Shown here piece after piece: positions 1 to 11,869 of a DNA stretch of 64,000 nt. The translations under genes were made by a program, and so were the position numbers. Source of the stretch: Zizania palustris (lineage: Eukaryota > Streptophyta > Magnoliopsida > Poales > Poaceae); NCBI GenBank assembly GCA_019279435.1, contig JAAALK010000287.1, positions 18,910,162-18,974,161 on the forward strand. The letters run 5' to 3'. A model generated the notes under the pieces. The model was not told the DNA's origin. It did not search any database and saw only the letters and a program-made list of their open reading frames with translations. Every line of letters begins with the position of its first letter. Positions within the stretch are counted from its first letter, which is position 1.

Positions 1-2659
1 GCGCCACATTGGTACAAGCCACCCGCAGGTGCTGCTTGACCGATCTCCAAATGGTGGCCTCGGTTTGGAACACTCCATACCTTAGTTAGGACTTACCCAT
101 TAAACTTGTGGTTAGTACGGAAGTGTATTGCAACGGATCCCGCAGACCGGTCCTTATAGTGCCCTGGGTGCTACCGACCAATGCCCTAGCTTGCACCCGG
201 AACCCACCATGCATCCACTCACAACCATAACTCATCACCAACGGAATTCCAAGGATAAGAAGTAACGGGGATCTTATAGTAGAACCATTTTGCTATGACT
301 CATTTTTATCCTATAGCGGTCGTGTCAATACATTGGACACTAGCTAATAATACTAATCATACGGTGACAAGGAGGTTAGGCGAGATAGCATGGCTTGGGT
401 TGCACATCAAGGTCGGGGGATCCTAAATAAATATATTGTAAGGGTTTCATTTGACTAATGCATGTATATCCTATGTGTTTTAGCGATAGTTTAGTAAAAC
501 ATGGGTTCAATATGCTCAAAAGATTGGTTTGGTGACTTGCCTTGTTCAGCGAAAGGTGAGGGAGGGACTTCCGGGAAGTATTCCGGTTCCTCGGCGGCGT
601 CGTAGTCTTTCCAATATAGATAAGGTAAAATAAAATAAATACAACATTCAATTAAACAATATAAAACCACACAACAAGCACATAGGTTTAGATTGGTTTA
701 ATTTAAAGAAAATTAAGTTGTTAAGTCTCTGAAATTTATTTTATAAATAATTTTAAAAGGAATTATAATGAAATGTTGTCCTTTGTAAAAAGGGTTTTAA
801 ATGTGAGTAGTCTCATTTTAAGTCTTCTAATTAATTTTAAGATGAAAGGTTCATGGACAATTTAGTGGTTTTCAATATATGAACAGAAGGGGATAAATAT
901 AAACATTATTGAAATTTAGATAATTGAATTTACATTTTTACCCTAAGGGCATTTCAATACCTATTTAAGTAAATATGAAAAGTCCAAAGTAAACCTACTG
1001 TTTTATTGTATGAACATGTAGAGAATAATATTACAAATTTTATGAAATTGGAATGGTAATTTTTGAAGTTAAAATGCGCCAGATATGAATTTTACAAGTT
1101 TAAAATAGTTTCTAGAATTTATTTTAAATTTAAATCGCCCTGGGTCCACGGTGAGCCAGGCCCACAGTGAACCCGCACACTGTGTGCGTGCGCCGGATCG
1201 ATCTGGACCGTTGGATCCAGATCCAACGCGCGAGGGCGAGGCGGGGGAGTTAAAGTGACGTGGACGGCCAGGATTAAAACATTGAACCGGTACACGATGG
1301 ACGCTCCAGATTAAACATGGGTTTTTAAAACCAACGGACGTGCGAGATTAAAACATACCCCTTCGCTCAGATCCGACGGCGCAGATTAAACCGCACATGA
1401 GATTTAATCGGTACCGTTAGATCCAGATCGCACGGCCAGGATCAAATCCGACACGGCACGGGTACCCGACCCGTGCCGGTCGTCTTCTCCGGTGACGGCG
1501 AGCGGGCCAGAGGCCACGGCGAGCGACGGCGGTCATGCCTAAGGCCTAAAACGGAAAGAGGACGACTAGGGGATCATGAGGGTACCCTTGCGGTGACGAA
1601 CGGTTGACGAAGCGAGGCCGGCGACAAGCGGAGGCGGTGAAGGTGTTCGGGTCCTTGGCGGCGACGGCGATCTGGCGGGGTTCGGCGTCGACGGAGGGGT
1701 GGCCGAGGTCAGGACGGCCTTGGCGGTCACGGAGGTGCGGTCGGCATGGACGGAGAGGGGCTCCGGTGATGGCGAGTGGTGGCTGGAGTACGGGCGACGG
1801 TGGTGCGCTAGAATCCGAAGTGAGGGCGTTCTGTTGGTTCTCGCAACGAGTGAGCGTGGGGGATCACACGCAGACGACCAGGGGGCTTAAATAGGAGCAC
1901 CGGTGAGGGATAACGGGCGACGTATACAAGGAAAGCCGAGAGGGGGTTTTCAATGGCGCCGATGAGGTCTGCCATGCACGCGAGCAATGATCCCGTGGCT
2001 TAATTGCGTGGGTTAACGGGGGGAAACGGCCGGCGCGACGCGGGGGACCGATTAATGGCGTCGATTTAATGGGGGAGGGGCCGGCGAGGCGAATCCGAGG
2101 GCGAGGTCATCGGCCGGCGCGATTTGGGGGCGTTGGCGCGAGGTGGACGACGGGTCCGACAGGTGGGCCAAGGTGGTCAGCGGGCGCGAGTGCACGGGCG
2201 CAGAGGCTGACGGGTGGGGCCGAGCGGTTGGGCGCGAGGGGTTTGGTTGGCGCCGACAGGTGGGGCCGGGTACGCGTGCGGAGAGGAGGTCGCTGACGGG
2301 CGGGGTCCACTGGTCAGATGGCGCGCACGGGGAGGAGTGGGCTGGGCCGGCTGGGAGAGAGAGAAAGGGAGGGGAGGCCCATTACTGTTTTAAAAGGTTT
2401 TCTGATTTAAAATAATTGCAGAAAATAGATTAAATCATTTGGGGTATCTCCAAGGTTGATAAAATTTTGTAAAAATTCTCAAAAATATATTTTGGCCTAG
2501 GGATCATACACAAAAATTTTCAGCTCCTGGTTTGGCCATTTCATGTAGGTTGTAGTTCAAAATGGTGAAGGAGGGCATTAAAGGTATTTCCAAAATAATA
2601 AATTTCAGGAAATTGGATTAAATAATATTTTTATTCCTTTGAAAGTTTGGGGTGTTACA
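1..2659 (-). mobile_element. 3' LTR of gypsy chromovirus G1 (left part outside window)
   Basis: This is the long terminal repeat at the 3' end of the minus-strand element G1. It ends at 2659 in TTACA (TG start when read on the minus strand), directly followed by a polypurine tract on that strand. Base 1 aligns with about 12621 of the second LTR copy, so roughly 750 bp lie beyond the window. The GC-rich half (about 1140-2360) contains several short ORFs that also appear in the other LTR copy and are not genes. Identity to the right copy (11870-13514 plus 18753-20521) is high by eye, with scattered substitutions. Confidence 0.88.
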
Positions 2660-2675
2660 AACCTATCCCCCTTAC
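2660..2675 (-). other. Polypurine tract of G1
   Basis: On the minus strand a purine run (GTAAGGGGGATAGGTT) lies immediately before the 3' LTR. This is the plus-strand DNA priming site of LTR retrotransposons. Its position fixes the element as minus-strand and the LTR end at 2659. Confidence 0.8.
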
Positions 2676-2703
2676 AAAGAATCTCGTCTTCGAGATTGGA
2701 ACG

Positions 2704-3326
2704 CTACTCGAACAGCTCGGGGTATTGGGCTTTCAGTTCGTCTTCCTTTTCCCATGTAGCTTTTTCGGCGGGGTGGTTGTCCCACTAAACCTTGCATAAG
2801 CGAACTACATGACTCCTGGTTACTCTTTCCTTAGTTTCCAAGATCTTGATGGGTTTCTCGATGTAGGTCAAGTCTTCTTGGAAGTTGAGCTGTTGAAGAT
2901 CGGCTCGCTCGGCGGGCACACGGAGACACTTTTTTAGTTGAGAGACATGGAACACATCGTGAACTCCTGCCAATGATGGAGGCAGCTCTAGTTGATATGC
3001 CACTTCTCCTTGCCATCGGAGGATCTGAAAAGGTCCGGCATAGCGGGGTGCTAGCTTGCCTTTCATGTTGAACCTTTGAGTGCCACGGAGGGGAGTGACT
3101 CAGAGATAGACATAATCACCCTCCTCAAAGGTTAGGTCTCTTCGTCGGTTATCGACGTAGCTCTTCTGTCGGGACTGGGCTATCTTTAATCGGTCCCTTA
3201 TGATCTTGAACTTCTCTTCAGCTTCTCTCAATATGTCTGTCCCAAACAGTTGTGATTCTCCGGTTTGATCCCAGAGCAGTGGCGTTCTGCACTTACGCCC
3301 GTAAAGTGCTTCGAACGGGGACATTT
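2704..3326 (-). pseudogene. G1 pol 3' end: integrase C-terminus and chromodomain (broken)
   Basis: The minus-strand reading frame starts with the motif MSPFEALYGRKCRTP of the integrase tail. It runs through the GPF/GKLAPRYAGPF module and ends in a chromodomain-like segment (YIEKPIKILETKER, then a WDNHP...ATWEKEDE stretch) before the terminator at 2704. Two in-frame stops are visible: TGA at 3100-3102, and a TAG just after the VRLCKV motif inside the chromodomain. The chromodomain tail places G1 among Ty3/gypsy chromoviruses, most like the Tekay/Del group; chromodomains are known to steer integration to marked heterochromatin. The rest of pol resumes at 6895, beyond an inserted solo LTR. Not expected to be functional. 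Confidence 0.85.
3322..3326. repeat. Target-site duplication CATTT (left) of solo LTR
   Basis: CATTT at 3322-3326 is repeated at 6895-6899. Removing 3327-6899 restores an uninterrupted pol frame across the integrase (LQM then SPFEAL), so this is a true 5-bp integration duplication. Confidence 0.88.
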
Positions 3327-6300
3327 GGTCATGCCACGATTTAATAAATCGGGACTTTTATTGAAATTCCATAGAAAATCAATAAACCAAGACGTTCATC
3401 ATGCGACCATGTACAAAACGAGCAATCATTCACAGTTCGTAGACTGCATTAGTACAAAAGTGAATAAAGGTGAAGAGAAACTAATAAAATAAAGGGGTCC
3501 TAGATGAACGCCTCCTTCCAGTCTCGCCTTGACTGGGTCGCTACTCCAGACCTTCATCCTCCTCGTAGTAGACGGGCTCTGGTGGTGTAAGTCAATGGGG
3601 GTGAGTACAAACGTACTCAGCAAGCCACCGAATGCAAATATAATGCAAGATAATAACAAGGGAGATAGTTGCTAATTTTTGCGGAAAACGTAATTGTAAA
3701 GCAATTAAATGTGAGCAAGTTATTAGTACTGAAATGTAAACATGTGTATGCATCATCATTTTCTAACTCGAGGGGTACAGTCAGCCCCACCTCGCTCAAC
3801 AGTCCTTACATGCCATGAATAACTCAACCATTCAAACAATTGTAAACTAACTGCGAGTAGTCACACAACCCGCCCTTGACCGTGGGCTCGGCTTTTCGAA
3901 AAGATTAATTTACTCTGATCAGAGATGTACCACTGTACCCACAAGGCACACACTCACCACTTACACCAAAGTGTAACGAGATGACCCATTCCACGGGAAC
4001 TCATGCCAAAACCTTCCATATGGTCCTCCTCGACTCAACAGCACCCTCTTATAGGTTTCATATGGTGTCCTGACATGTCGAAGCCCCACCATACCCCCCC
4101 TTGAGCCTCGTCGGTACAAGTCACCTGCAGGTTGCCCCTTGCCCCCTCCACTATGGTGCATCAAGTCGGATTGTTCCATACTTCCAGTTAGGACTTACCC
4201 ATTAGACTTGTGGTTGGTATGGAAGTGCTTTGCAACAGATCCCGCAGACCGGTCCTTATAGTGCCCCGGGTGCGACCAACCAATGCCCTAGCTTGCACCC
4301 GGAACCCACCATACTTATAACATAGCCAACTCCAACAGAGTCCAGAGACAAGAATAACGGGGAAATTTCATATAGTAGAATCCATCTATCTACGACTCAT
4401 TCTTTTTATCCTATAGCAGTTGTGCCGGTACATTGGGCACTAGCTAATATAATATTTGTAGAGTGACAAGGAGTTAAGGCTCAATAAGCATGGCTTGGGT
4501 TTGCACACAAGGACGGGGATCTAATAAATATAAGTGTAGGGCTTGATGTTTGACTAATGCAATATTATCCTATGAGTTATAGCGATAGTTATGAAAAACT
4601 GGGCTCGATGATGATCAACTATTTCCACAGGAGGGTTCGATGACTTGCCTTGATCAGCAAAGGGTGAAGGTGGAACCTCGGGGTAAGACTCCGGATCGTC
4701 GACGGCGTAGTAGTCTTCTCGATACGGAAAAGTAAACACAACATTCAATAAACATTCCAAAAAACCATTCATACATGTTTTTGTTTGGGTTAAGTAAAGG
4801 AGATAGGTTTTTAAGTTCTATGAGTTTATTACTTAAATATTAAGATTAAGTTTTAGAGAGGTTCCTGAATTTTATAACTTAATATAATTATTTTTCCTAA
4901 GGGGGTTTTTATTTTCCCTTTTTAGAGATGAATTAAAAGGTATAAAATAGCCTTAATGTTTTTGTGGTATTAAAAATAGTGAAATTAAGTTATTATGTCT
5001 TCTGAAGTTGTTGTATAAGTATTTAGGACATTTTCATAAAGTGTGGACTTTTTATTATATGAATTAATTAAATATCCCAAAAAGGGCTTTTGCAATATTA
5101 TTTAATAGAATAATGGGGGCAAAGAGAACATGCTATTTTTATTGCATTAAAACAGTGGAATAAAGTCATTAAGTCCTATGATTTTAATATATAAATTATT
5201 AAAGGTTTTTCTGAATTATTTAAATGAAGTATTAATTAAATCCTAAAGGGGACTTTTCTTTATATTTTAATAAGAATATTTTGTGCCAAATAAATATATT
5301 ATCTTTATTGCATAAAAGTGTAGAGAATAAAAAGGCAAATTTTCCAGAATTAAAATGGTGAAATTTGGAGTTAAATTGAGCAAGATATGAATTTTTGAAG
5401 TTTAAACTATTTTCTGAATTTTATTTAAACCAGAAACAGGCGTGGGTCTACGGTGAGCCAGGTTCACCATGGACCCGCGCACTGTGCGCGTGGGCCGATC
5501 GGATCTGGACCGTTGGATCCAGATCCCACGGGTGGTTGTGAGGCGGAAATTTTAAAATAAAATCAACGGCTCAGATGAGACCGTACCGGTTCGATTAGAA
5601 CCGAGGGCCCAGATTAAATCCTGTGGTGATTTAATATGTGCCGCTCGATCCATATCACATGGCTAGGGTTCCGTACGGCACGCTCGCGGCACGGGGGAGC
5701 TAGGAGGCTTCGTCCCCGACTCCGGTGGAGCTCCGGCGAGCAATTCCCGACGACGGCGAGGCCTAAGGCCCTAACCTACGGCGAAAATGGAAAGGGGATG
5801 GTAGGGGGAGCACCAAGGTACCGGAAAATGTGGTTGACGGTGAGAGGACGAGGCCGGCGGCGAGCGGTGGTGGGGAGGAAGCTTCGGGTCCAACGGCGGC
5901 GTCCGTCTCCGATGATCTTCTCGGCCAACGGAGGGGAGGCCGACGGCGGGCGGTTGACAGCGGTCCCGAAGAGGCTAACGGCAAGGGCAGCGGAGGCCGG
6001 TGGCGCCGGCGAGAGGCGGCCGGAGCGAAAACAGGGGAAAAATCCGAAAATGGTGGCGGCGCTCGGGTAGGCGAAGGCTAAGACGATTTTAGGTGTGGGC
6101 GAGACGCGGTGGGTGCAGGGGTATTTAAAGGAGTCGCCGGCGGCGTGAATGGAAGGCGGAGGGAGGGAAACCTGAGGGTTTCCAAACTTGCGCCAGCAAG
6201 CTTTCCATGCGGCCAATTTCCGGGCCTGATTCGATCGGGGAATAAAGGGAAAGGGAGCTCCGGGTTAAGGTAAGCATGCCCGCGTGATCATTTTTTGGAA

Positions 6301-6894
6301 AGGGGCCTGGCGACGGCGAATTTGGAAGGCTAGGGTTTCGGCGAAGGAAAGGGGGGAATTCCTTCGGAGAAGAAGGGCCCGACAGGTGGGTCCCACCTGT
6401 CATAGGCCGAGTGCTAGGGAACGGGGCGCCGACAAGCGGGCCAGGCGTGGCAGCGGCTGAGGGGCGCTCGGTGTGGCTGACGGGTGGGACCGGCCAGGCG
6501 TGGCGCGCGGGAGCGGGGAAGGGAGTGCCGACATGCGGGTCCCGCCTGTCTGTGAGAGCGGCTGAATTGGGCCGGGCTGAAAGGTTTTGGGCGGGGAATT
6601 CAGGGTTGCAGCCCAAATGTATTTAAAATCCATTTTCCAATTAAAATAATTCCAGATATTCATATATTTGCTTAAGGCTTGAAGTTATGTTGGAAAAATT
6701 TTGTAAAAATTCTCAAAAATATTTCTTGGCTCCTAGATTCCACCATAAATTTTTCAGCTGTAGATTTGAAATATTTCTTCCTGATTCGCTTTAATTGGGT
6801 TCTTTTAGCCATTTCTGTAATTAAATAAATCATTTTATTCCAAAAATTTTATTCTCCTTATTTTTATTTTATTTTTAATTCTGGGGCTGTTACA
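3327..6894 (-). mobile_element. Solo LTR of a gypsy element inserted in G1 pol
   Basis: A 3568-bp LTR in minus orientation, flanked by CATTT on both sides and with no internal region. It is the product of LTR-LTR recombination. Read on the minus strand it starts TGTAACAGCC; its other end is slightly decayed (GGTCATGCC where a related copy has TGTCGCGCC). It is the reverse-complement relative of the LTR at 14719-18752, sharing both ends and much of the interior. The GC-rich stretch at 5636-6620 holds ORFs of up to about 160 codons on both strands, but they show no protein-family features and are LTR sequence. Confidence 0.9.
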
Positions 6895-9629
6895 CATTTG
6901 CAGGCTGACTTGATAGGTGTTGTTGTAGGAGAACTCCTCATAGGGCAAGTTCTTGTCCCACATTCCGCCAAAGTCTAGAGTGCAAACTCTAAGCATATCC
7001 TCCAGTATTTTGTTGACCCGTTCGGTTTGACCGTCGGTCTGTGAATGATAGGCGGTGCTAAAGTTCAGTCGGGTGTCGAGTTCCTCTTAAAGGCTCTTCC
7101 AAAACTTGGAGGTAAACTGACTCCCACGGTCAGATACGATCTTCTTAGGAACTCCGTGGAGGCACACGATCCGAGTCATATACAACTCGGCCAGCTTGGC
7201 GACAGTGTAAGTTGTCTTGACGGGGATAAAGTGAGCCACCTTGGTGAGTCGGTCGACGATCACCCAGATAGAATCATGACCAGCTTGGGTCCTAGGCAGT
7301 CCCGTGATGAAGTCCATTCCTATTTCTTCCCACTTCCATTCAGGGACCTTGAGAGGTTGCAATAGTCCAGCAGGCCTTTGATGCTTTGCCTTGACTCGCT
7401 GGCATGTGTCGCACTTGGCCACATACTCAGCTGTTTCCCTCTTCATGCTGACCCACCAATATTTTTCTTTCAGGTCTTGATACATCTTTGTACTCCCAGG
7501 ATGAATGGAGTATAGAGTATCGTGGGCTTCTTGAAGGATGAGGGTCTTCAACTCAGGCTTGTCGGGTACGCATATCCGGTTCCCGAACCAGATGGTACCA
7601 TGTTCGTCCTCGGAAAATCCGGGGGCTTTACCCTTCCGCATGTTTTGCTGGATCTCCAAGATGTCCGGGTCTTCCTTCTGCTTTTCTCGGATCTGGTCTA
7701 TTAAGACAGTCCTAGACTCCAAGGCAGCGAGGTACGCTCGGGTGGTGATCCCTAAATTCAGCCTTTCCATCTCCTTGTAGAGCAACGGGGCTTGGTCATG
7801 TGCCATGATGGCATTACAGTACCCTTTTCGACTAAGGGCGTCTGCTACCACATTTGCCTTGCCTGGATGATAATGGATGCCCAAGTCGTAATCCTTGATC
7901 AGTTCCAACCATCTCCTTTGCCTGAGGTTCAGGTCTGGTTGGGTGAATATATACTTGAGGCTCTTGTGGTCGGTGAAGACCTCGCACTGGTTTCCCACAA
8001 GGTAATGTCTCCATATCTTCAAGGCATGAACCACGGCTGCTAACTCTAGGTCGTGGGTTGGGTAGTTCAGCTCATGCGGTCTCATCTGTCGGGAGGCGTA
8101 AGATATAACCTTCCCTTCTTGCATTAAGACACATCCCAATCCTTGACGAGAGGCATCACAGTAGACGTGGAAGTCTTTCCGGATGTCTGGCTGGGTCAGA
8201 ATAGGGGCTGACACGAGTTTCTTCTTGAGGGTTTGGAAGCTTTCTTCACATTCTGGGGTCCATTCAAACTTCACTTCTTTCTATAGAAGTCTAGTCATAG
8301 GCTTGGCGATCTTCGAAAAATTCTCGATGAACCGGCGGTAGTATTCGGCCAATCCGAGAAAGCTCCGGATCTCGGTCACGGTCGTGGGCTGCAACTAGTT
8401 GGTTACCGCTTCCACGGTGGTTGGGTCCACTGCTATTCCTCCGGCAGATATGACATGGCCGAGGAACTTCACCTCAGACGACCAAAATTCGCACTTGCTG
8501 TATTTGGCGTACAATTATTGTTCCCTTAGCTTTCCGAGGGTCAGACGGAGGTGAGTCTCGTGTTCTTCCTTGGTCTTGGAGTAGACGAGGATATCGTCGA
8601 TGAATACCACGATGAACTTATCCAAGAACTCCATGAAAACACTGTTCATCATGTTCATGAAAAAGGCCGGGGCATTCGTGAGTCCGAACGACATCACTGT
8701 ATACTCGTAGAGTCCATAGCGGGAGGTGAAGGCGGTCTTGGGTATGTCTTCTTCCCTAATCCTCAATTGATGGTAACCTGACCTGAGGTCAATCTTGGAA
8801 AACACCGAGGATCCTTTCAGTTGATCGAACAGGTCGTCGATCCGAGGCAATGGGTACTTGTTCTTGATGGTTACGTCGTTCAAGGCTCTATAGTCCACGC
8901 ACATCCTTTTAGTCTTGTCCTTTTTCATGGCAAAGATGACCGGTGCACCCCAGGGTGAGGTACTCGATCGGATGTACCCTTTCTGCTCCAGGTCTTCTAT
9001 GTTGCTCTTGACTTTGGCTAGTTCATTAGCGGCCATCCGGTATGGATGCTTGGAGATTGGAGTGGTCCCGGGGACAAGTTCGATTCTGAATTCGATGTCC
9101 CGCTTGGGAGGCATTCCTGGTAGGTCCTCTGGGAAGATGTCCATGAACTCCTTGACTATGGGCACTTCTTCAAGGGCTAGCGAATGAAGAGACGCTTCAA
9201 GCGGTTTGCGGCTGGTCATCCGAAAGATGACGGCTTCGCCTTCAGGGTTGGTCACAGTTACGGACTTGTTGGCACAATCGATCACTCCCTTGTGCTTCAT
9301 CAACCAATCCATCCCTAGGATGAGGTCGAGTCCGGTGCACCTTATGAGGACTGGCTCTGCTCGGAACGATACTCCTTGTATCTCTATCTTAACCTTCAGA
9401 CTGTATAAGTAGGCTAAGGTTCTATTGCCTAGAGTGGAAATCATCGTGGGGATGGATAGAGGGAGCACGTCCAAGTTGTTGGTTTTCACAAAATCTTCCG
9501 AGATGAAAGAGTGTGTTGCTCCGGAGTCAAATAAAATCATAGCTGGTACGGAATTTGCGGTAAACGTACCGAGTACGACTTTGGGAGCCTCCTGAGCTTC
9601 CTCCGCGGTGATGTGGTTGACGCGGGCAC
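6895..9629 (-). pseudogene. G1 pol: protease, reverse transcriptase, RNase H, integrase (broken)
   Basis: Reading on the minus strand from 9629 to 6895, domains follow the Ty3/gypsy order. An aspartic protease motif (ILFDSGATHSFIS) is near 9500-9545. The reverse transcriptase has FIDDILVYS in place of YxDD near 8580-8606. RNase H contains TDHKSLKYIF. The integrase has the zinc finger HPGSTKMY...CDTCQRVKAKH and acidic motifs in MDFITGLP and SDRGSQF. Several stops break the frame between 8281 and 8515 (for example after LGKLREQ), so no full polyprotein can be made. The final integrase/chromodomain part is at 2704-3326, separated by the solo LTR. Confidence 0.92.
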
Positions 9630-10743
9630 GAACCACCTGGTTGGGTGCCGCGCCTTGGGGATGTTTGGGGTGAGGACACTGGTGCAAATAGTGCCCTTCC
9701 TTCTGGCAGTTGAAGCAGATGACCGGCTTCCCTTGGCGATCCCTTAAGATCGGGGCCTTGGTGGCGGGCGTCGGCTGAGCGGCCGAAGCTGGTGGAGCGG
9801 GGCGGGGATGCCCGACATTGGATCTACCGGCGGCGTGAGGTAGCCTGTAGGCGGGCCGAGGATGGTAGGTGGGTGTTGGTGGCGGAGGGACGAAGCGGGG
9901 CCTCTGGGAATTCGCCTGCTGATGCTTGAAGGCGATCATTTTCCTCTTCTTGAGGTCCAACTTGTTTTGCTCAGTCTCTTGGCTGAGCGCTTTATTTACT
10001 AGCCATTGGAAGTCGGCGTAGTCGGTGGCGACGATCTGGATGGACAACTCATCCTTAAGTCCCCGGAGGAACTTAGCTTGGCGGAGGGCGTCGGTCCGCA
10101 CTTCCTCTGGCGCGTAGCGTGCCAGACGGTTGAATTCATGGAGATACTCCATGACGGTCCGATTGCCTTGATGCAGGTCGCGGAACTCCTGCTGCTTCAC
10201 CGCGATGACTCCGGCGGGGACGTGGGCGGCACGGAAGGCGATAGTGAACTCCGCCCATGTCACCACGTGGTCCTCAGGCTGGGACTCGCGGTAGTTGTCC
10301 CACCACTCCGCGGCGGGACCCTGGAGCTGGTGAGTGGCGAAGGCCACTCGCTCCCGGTCGGTGCAGAGAAGGAGGTCCAGCTTCTTCCCTATGGTGTGGA
10401 GCTAATCTCCGGCCTCCATGGGGTTGGTGGTGCTCGAGAAGATTGGGGGACGCACACGCAGGAACTCCGAGAGTTGGGGAGCGGGTGCGGGTGCTGGTGC
10501 GCGAGGGGCAGGCTCCCCATTTTGCAGACGGTCCAACTGAGCTTGTTGGTGCTGCATTTGAGTGAGGAGGACGGTGATTAATTGGTTCTGGTTCGCCATC
10601 ATCTCCGCCAAAGTGGGATGGTTGGCGGATGGCGACCCAGACTAACGTGGGCCCGTTGCACCCCAGTTGGGTACAACACCCTCAGGCGCGTCACGACTTC
10701 CTCCTTCTCCGTTGTTGGAGCCGGTGTTCTGGTGGTCGGCCAT
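9630..10743 (-). pseudogene. G1 gag (capsid/nucleocapsid), with in-frame stops
   Basis: The ATG at 10743 opens a frame beginning MADHQNTGSN. A glutamine-rich, probably coiled-coil N-terminus follows (NQNQLITVLLTQMQHQQAQ), then the retrotransposon gag core (GPAAEWWDNYRE...YLHEFNRLARYAP), a proline-rich linker and a CX2CX4HX4C zinc knuckle (CFNCQKEGHYLHQC, about 9676-9717). In-frame stops occur near 10640 and near 10402; the latter replaces a residue just before the LHTIGKKL segment. Gag continues in frame into protease, as is usual for chromoviruses. It is homologous to the shortened gag at 13959-14645. Confidence 0.9.
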
Positions 10744-10951
10744 CTTCTGAATATACGATGTTATAAGGTAAAAATGATGAAACAACATTACAATCAAAAT
10801 GTCCCATGGGGCTCACATATATATATATATATTAGTGGTATAAAAAGTTTATTACAATCAAGCTATTATTTTATTCTACCTACAACACAAGTTGTTGCAG
10901 ATAGCACCACATACATAAAATTATTCTAACTTAAACAATGGTAACTAGCGC

Positions 10952-11730
10952 CTACTCGCCACCGGAGGTGGTCTCCGTGCTCTCAGAACCACGCGTACGC
11001 GGATCCCGAGGGATGGTGGGCTCGAGAAAATTCTCGATGATCGGGTCGGAGACGAGGCCGGGGCGTGGTGCAGGGACGCTGGCGGTGGATGGTCCGGCGG
11101 TGGAGGGGTGTGGTGGGATCCTCTTAGGGCGAGGGGCGGGCTCACGGATGGGCTTCCTCTTCCTCGGAAGGAGGGGAACCATCTCCGCGATGTCCTTCTG
11201 CAGCTGCATGATCTTGCGCTGCAGCTCGCCGTTCTGTTGGATCAAGTTCTTCGTCTCCTCACGAAGAAACTCAACCGCCTCATGGTGCTCATCGGCGTCG
11301 AGCACCGCCTCAGTATGGAGGTCGTCCATAGCCTGAAGAAGACGCGACTACCGGGCCATAACCGGATCACGCACGGAGTGAACTCCGATGTAGATACTAC
11401 GGTGGGCGCCGGGAGTGCGCTTCGGCACAAGCCGGAAAGACGAGTTCTGAAGACGTAGTAGATCATCCTCAACTCCATAAGGGCTTGGAGGGCGACGCAT
11501 TGGCACGTGACGTCGAAGGTTGGGCCCCGAAGTGCGGTGGTGTAGGGTGGCAGGTGTTCTCCGGAGCCGTGGACGGTGAGGGAGACGTCGCAGGGTCCGG
11601 CGAACTCTTCCATGTATACTCCTTGGAATTCGGGTTCGAAGAGGAACCCGAGGAAGGTGAGCATCACGCGGAGCTCCCTGACGAAGCTCTCGAAGTGGCG
11701 GAATAAGCTGTGCACTTGGTAGACCGGCAT
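10952..11730 (-). pseudogene. Extra ORF (ORF0-like) between 5' LTR and gag of G1
   Basis: A leader ORF on the gag strand begins with the first ATG after the LTR (11730, about 140 bp from the LTR end). It ends at 10952, about 200 bp before gag. The first part (MPVYQVHSLFRHFESFVREL onward) looks globular. The second (11329-10952) has a coiled-coil-like stretch (FLREETKNLIQQNGELQRK) followed by a basic, proline-rich tail. The two halves are in different frames, with the shift lying around 11390-11450. One TAG lies at 11347-11349, so this copy is broken. I do not recognise a domain. From memory, an ORF0 upstream of gag was reported in rice RIRE3/RIRE8-type gypsy elements, and this may be the same class. 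Confidence 0.6.
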
Positions 11731-11854
11731 CTACAAAAACAATAAGTTGAAGAAAAGTGAGGAGAGGAACAAAGTTTATAAAGTAGGTTTTTGAGAAATA
11801 ATTTTCTGCAGCTATAGCCTAGGCTGGTCCGTTTGGCTTCCTACAGTCAAGTCG

Positions 11855-11866
11855 GCTCTGATACCA
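11855..11866 (-). other. Primer-binding site of G1 (initiator tRNA-Met)
   Basis: The minus strand reads TGGTATCAGAGC, the classic plant initiator-Met tRNA primer site. It lies four bases from the LTR end at 11870 and fixes the 5' LTR of G1 as the right-hand copy. Confidence 0.92.
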
Positions 11867-11869
11867 TCT

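Noticed and set aside
1604..2415. ORFs such as 1604-1894 and 2143-2415
   Set aside because: They recur with substitutions typical of non-coding drift at 19497-20277 in the other G1 LTR copy, so they are LTR sequence.
5636..6620. Overlapping ORFs of up to 163 codons on both strands in a GC-rich stretch
   Set aside because: They lie wholly inside a solo LTR, are Arg/Gly/Pro/Ala-rich with no domain, and are not preserved as frames in the related LTR at 14719-18752.
10006..10581. Plus-strand 191-codon ORF
   Set aside because: Shadow of the minus-strand G1 gag; its composition reflects the complement of the Pro/Gln-rich region.
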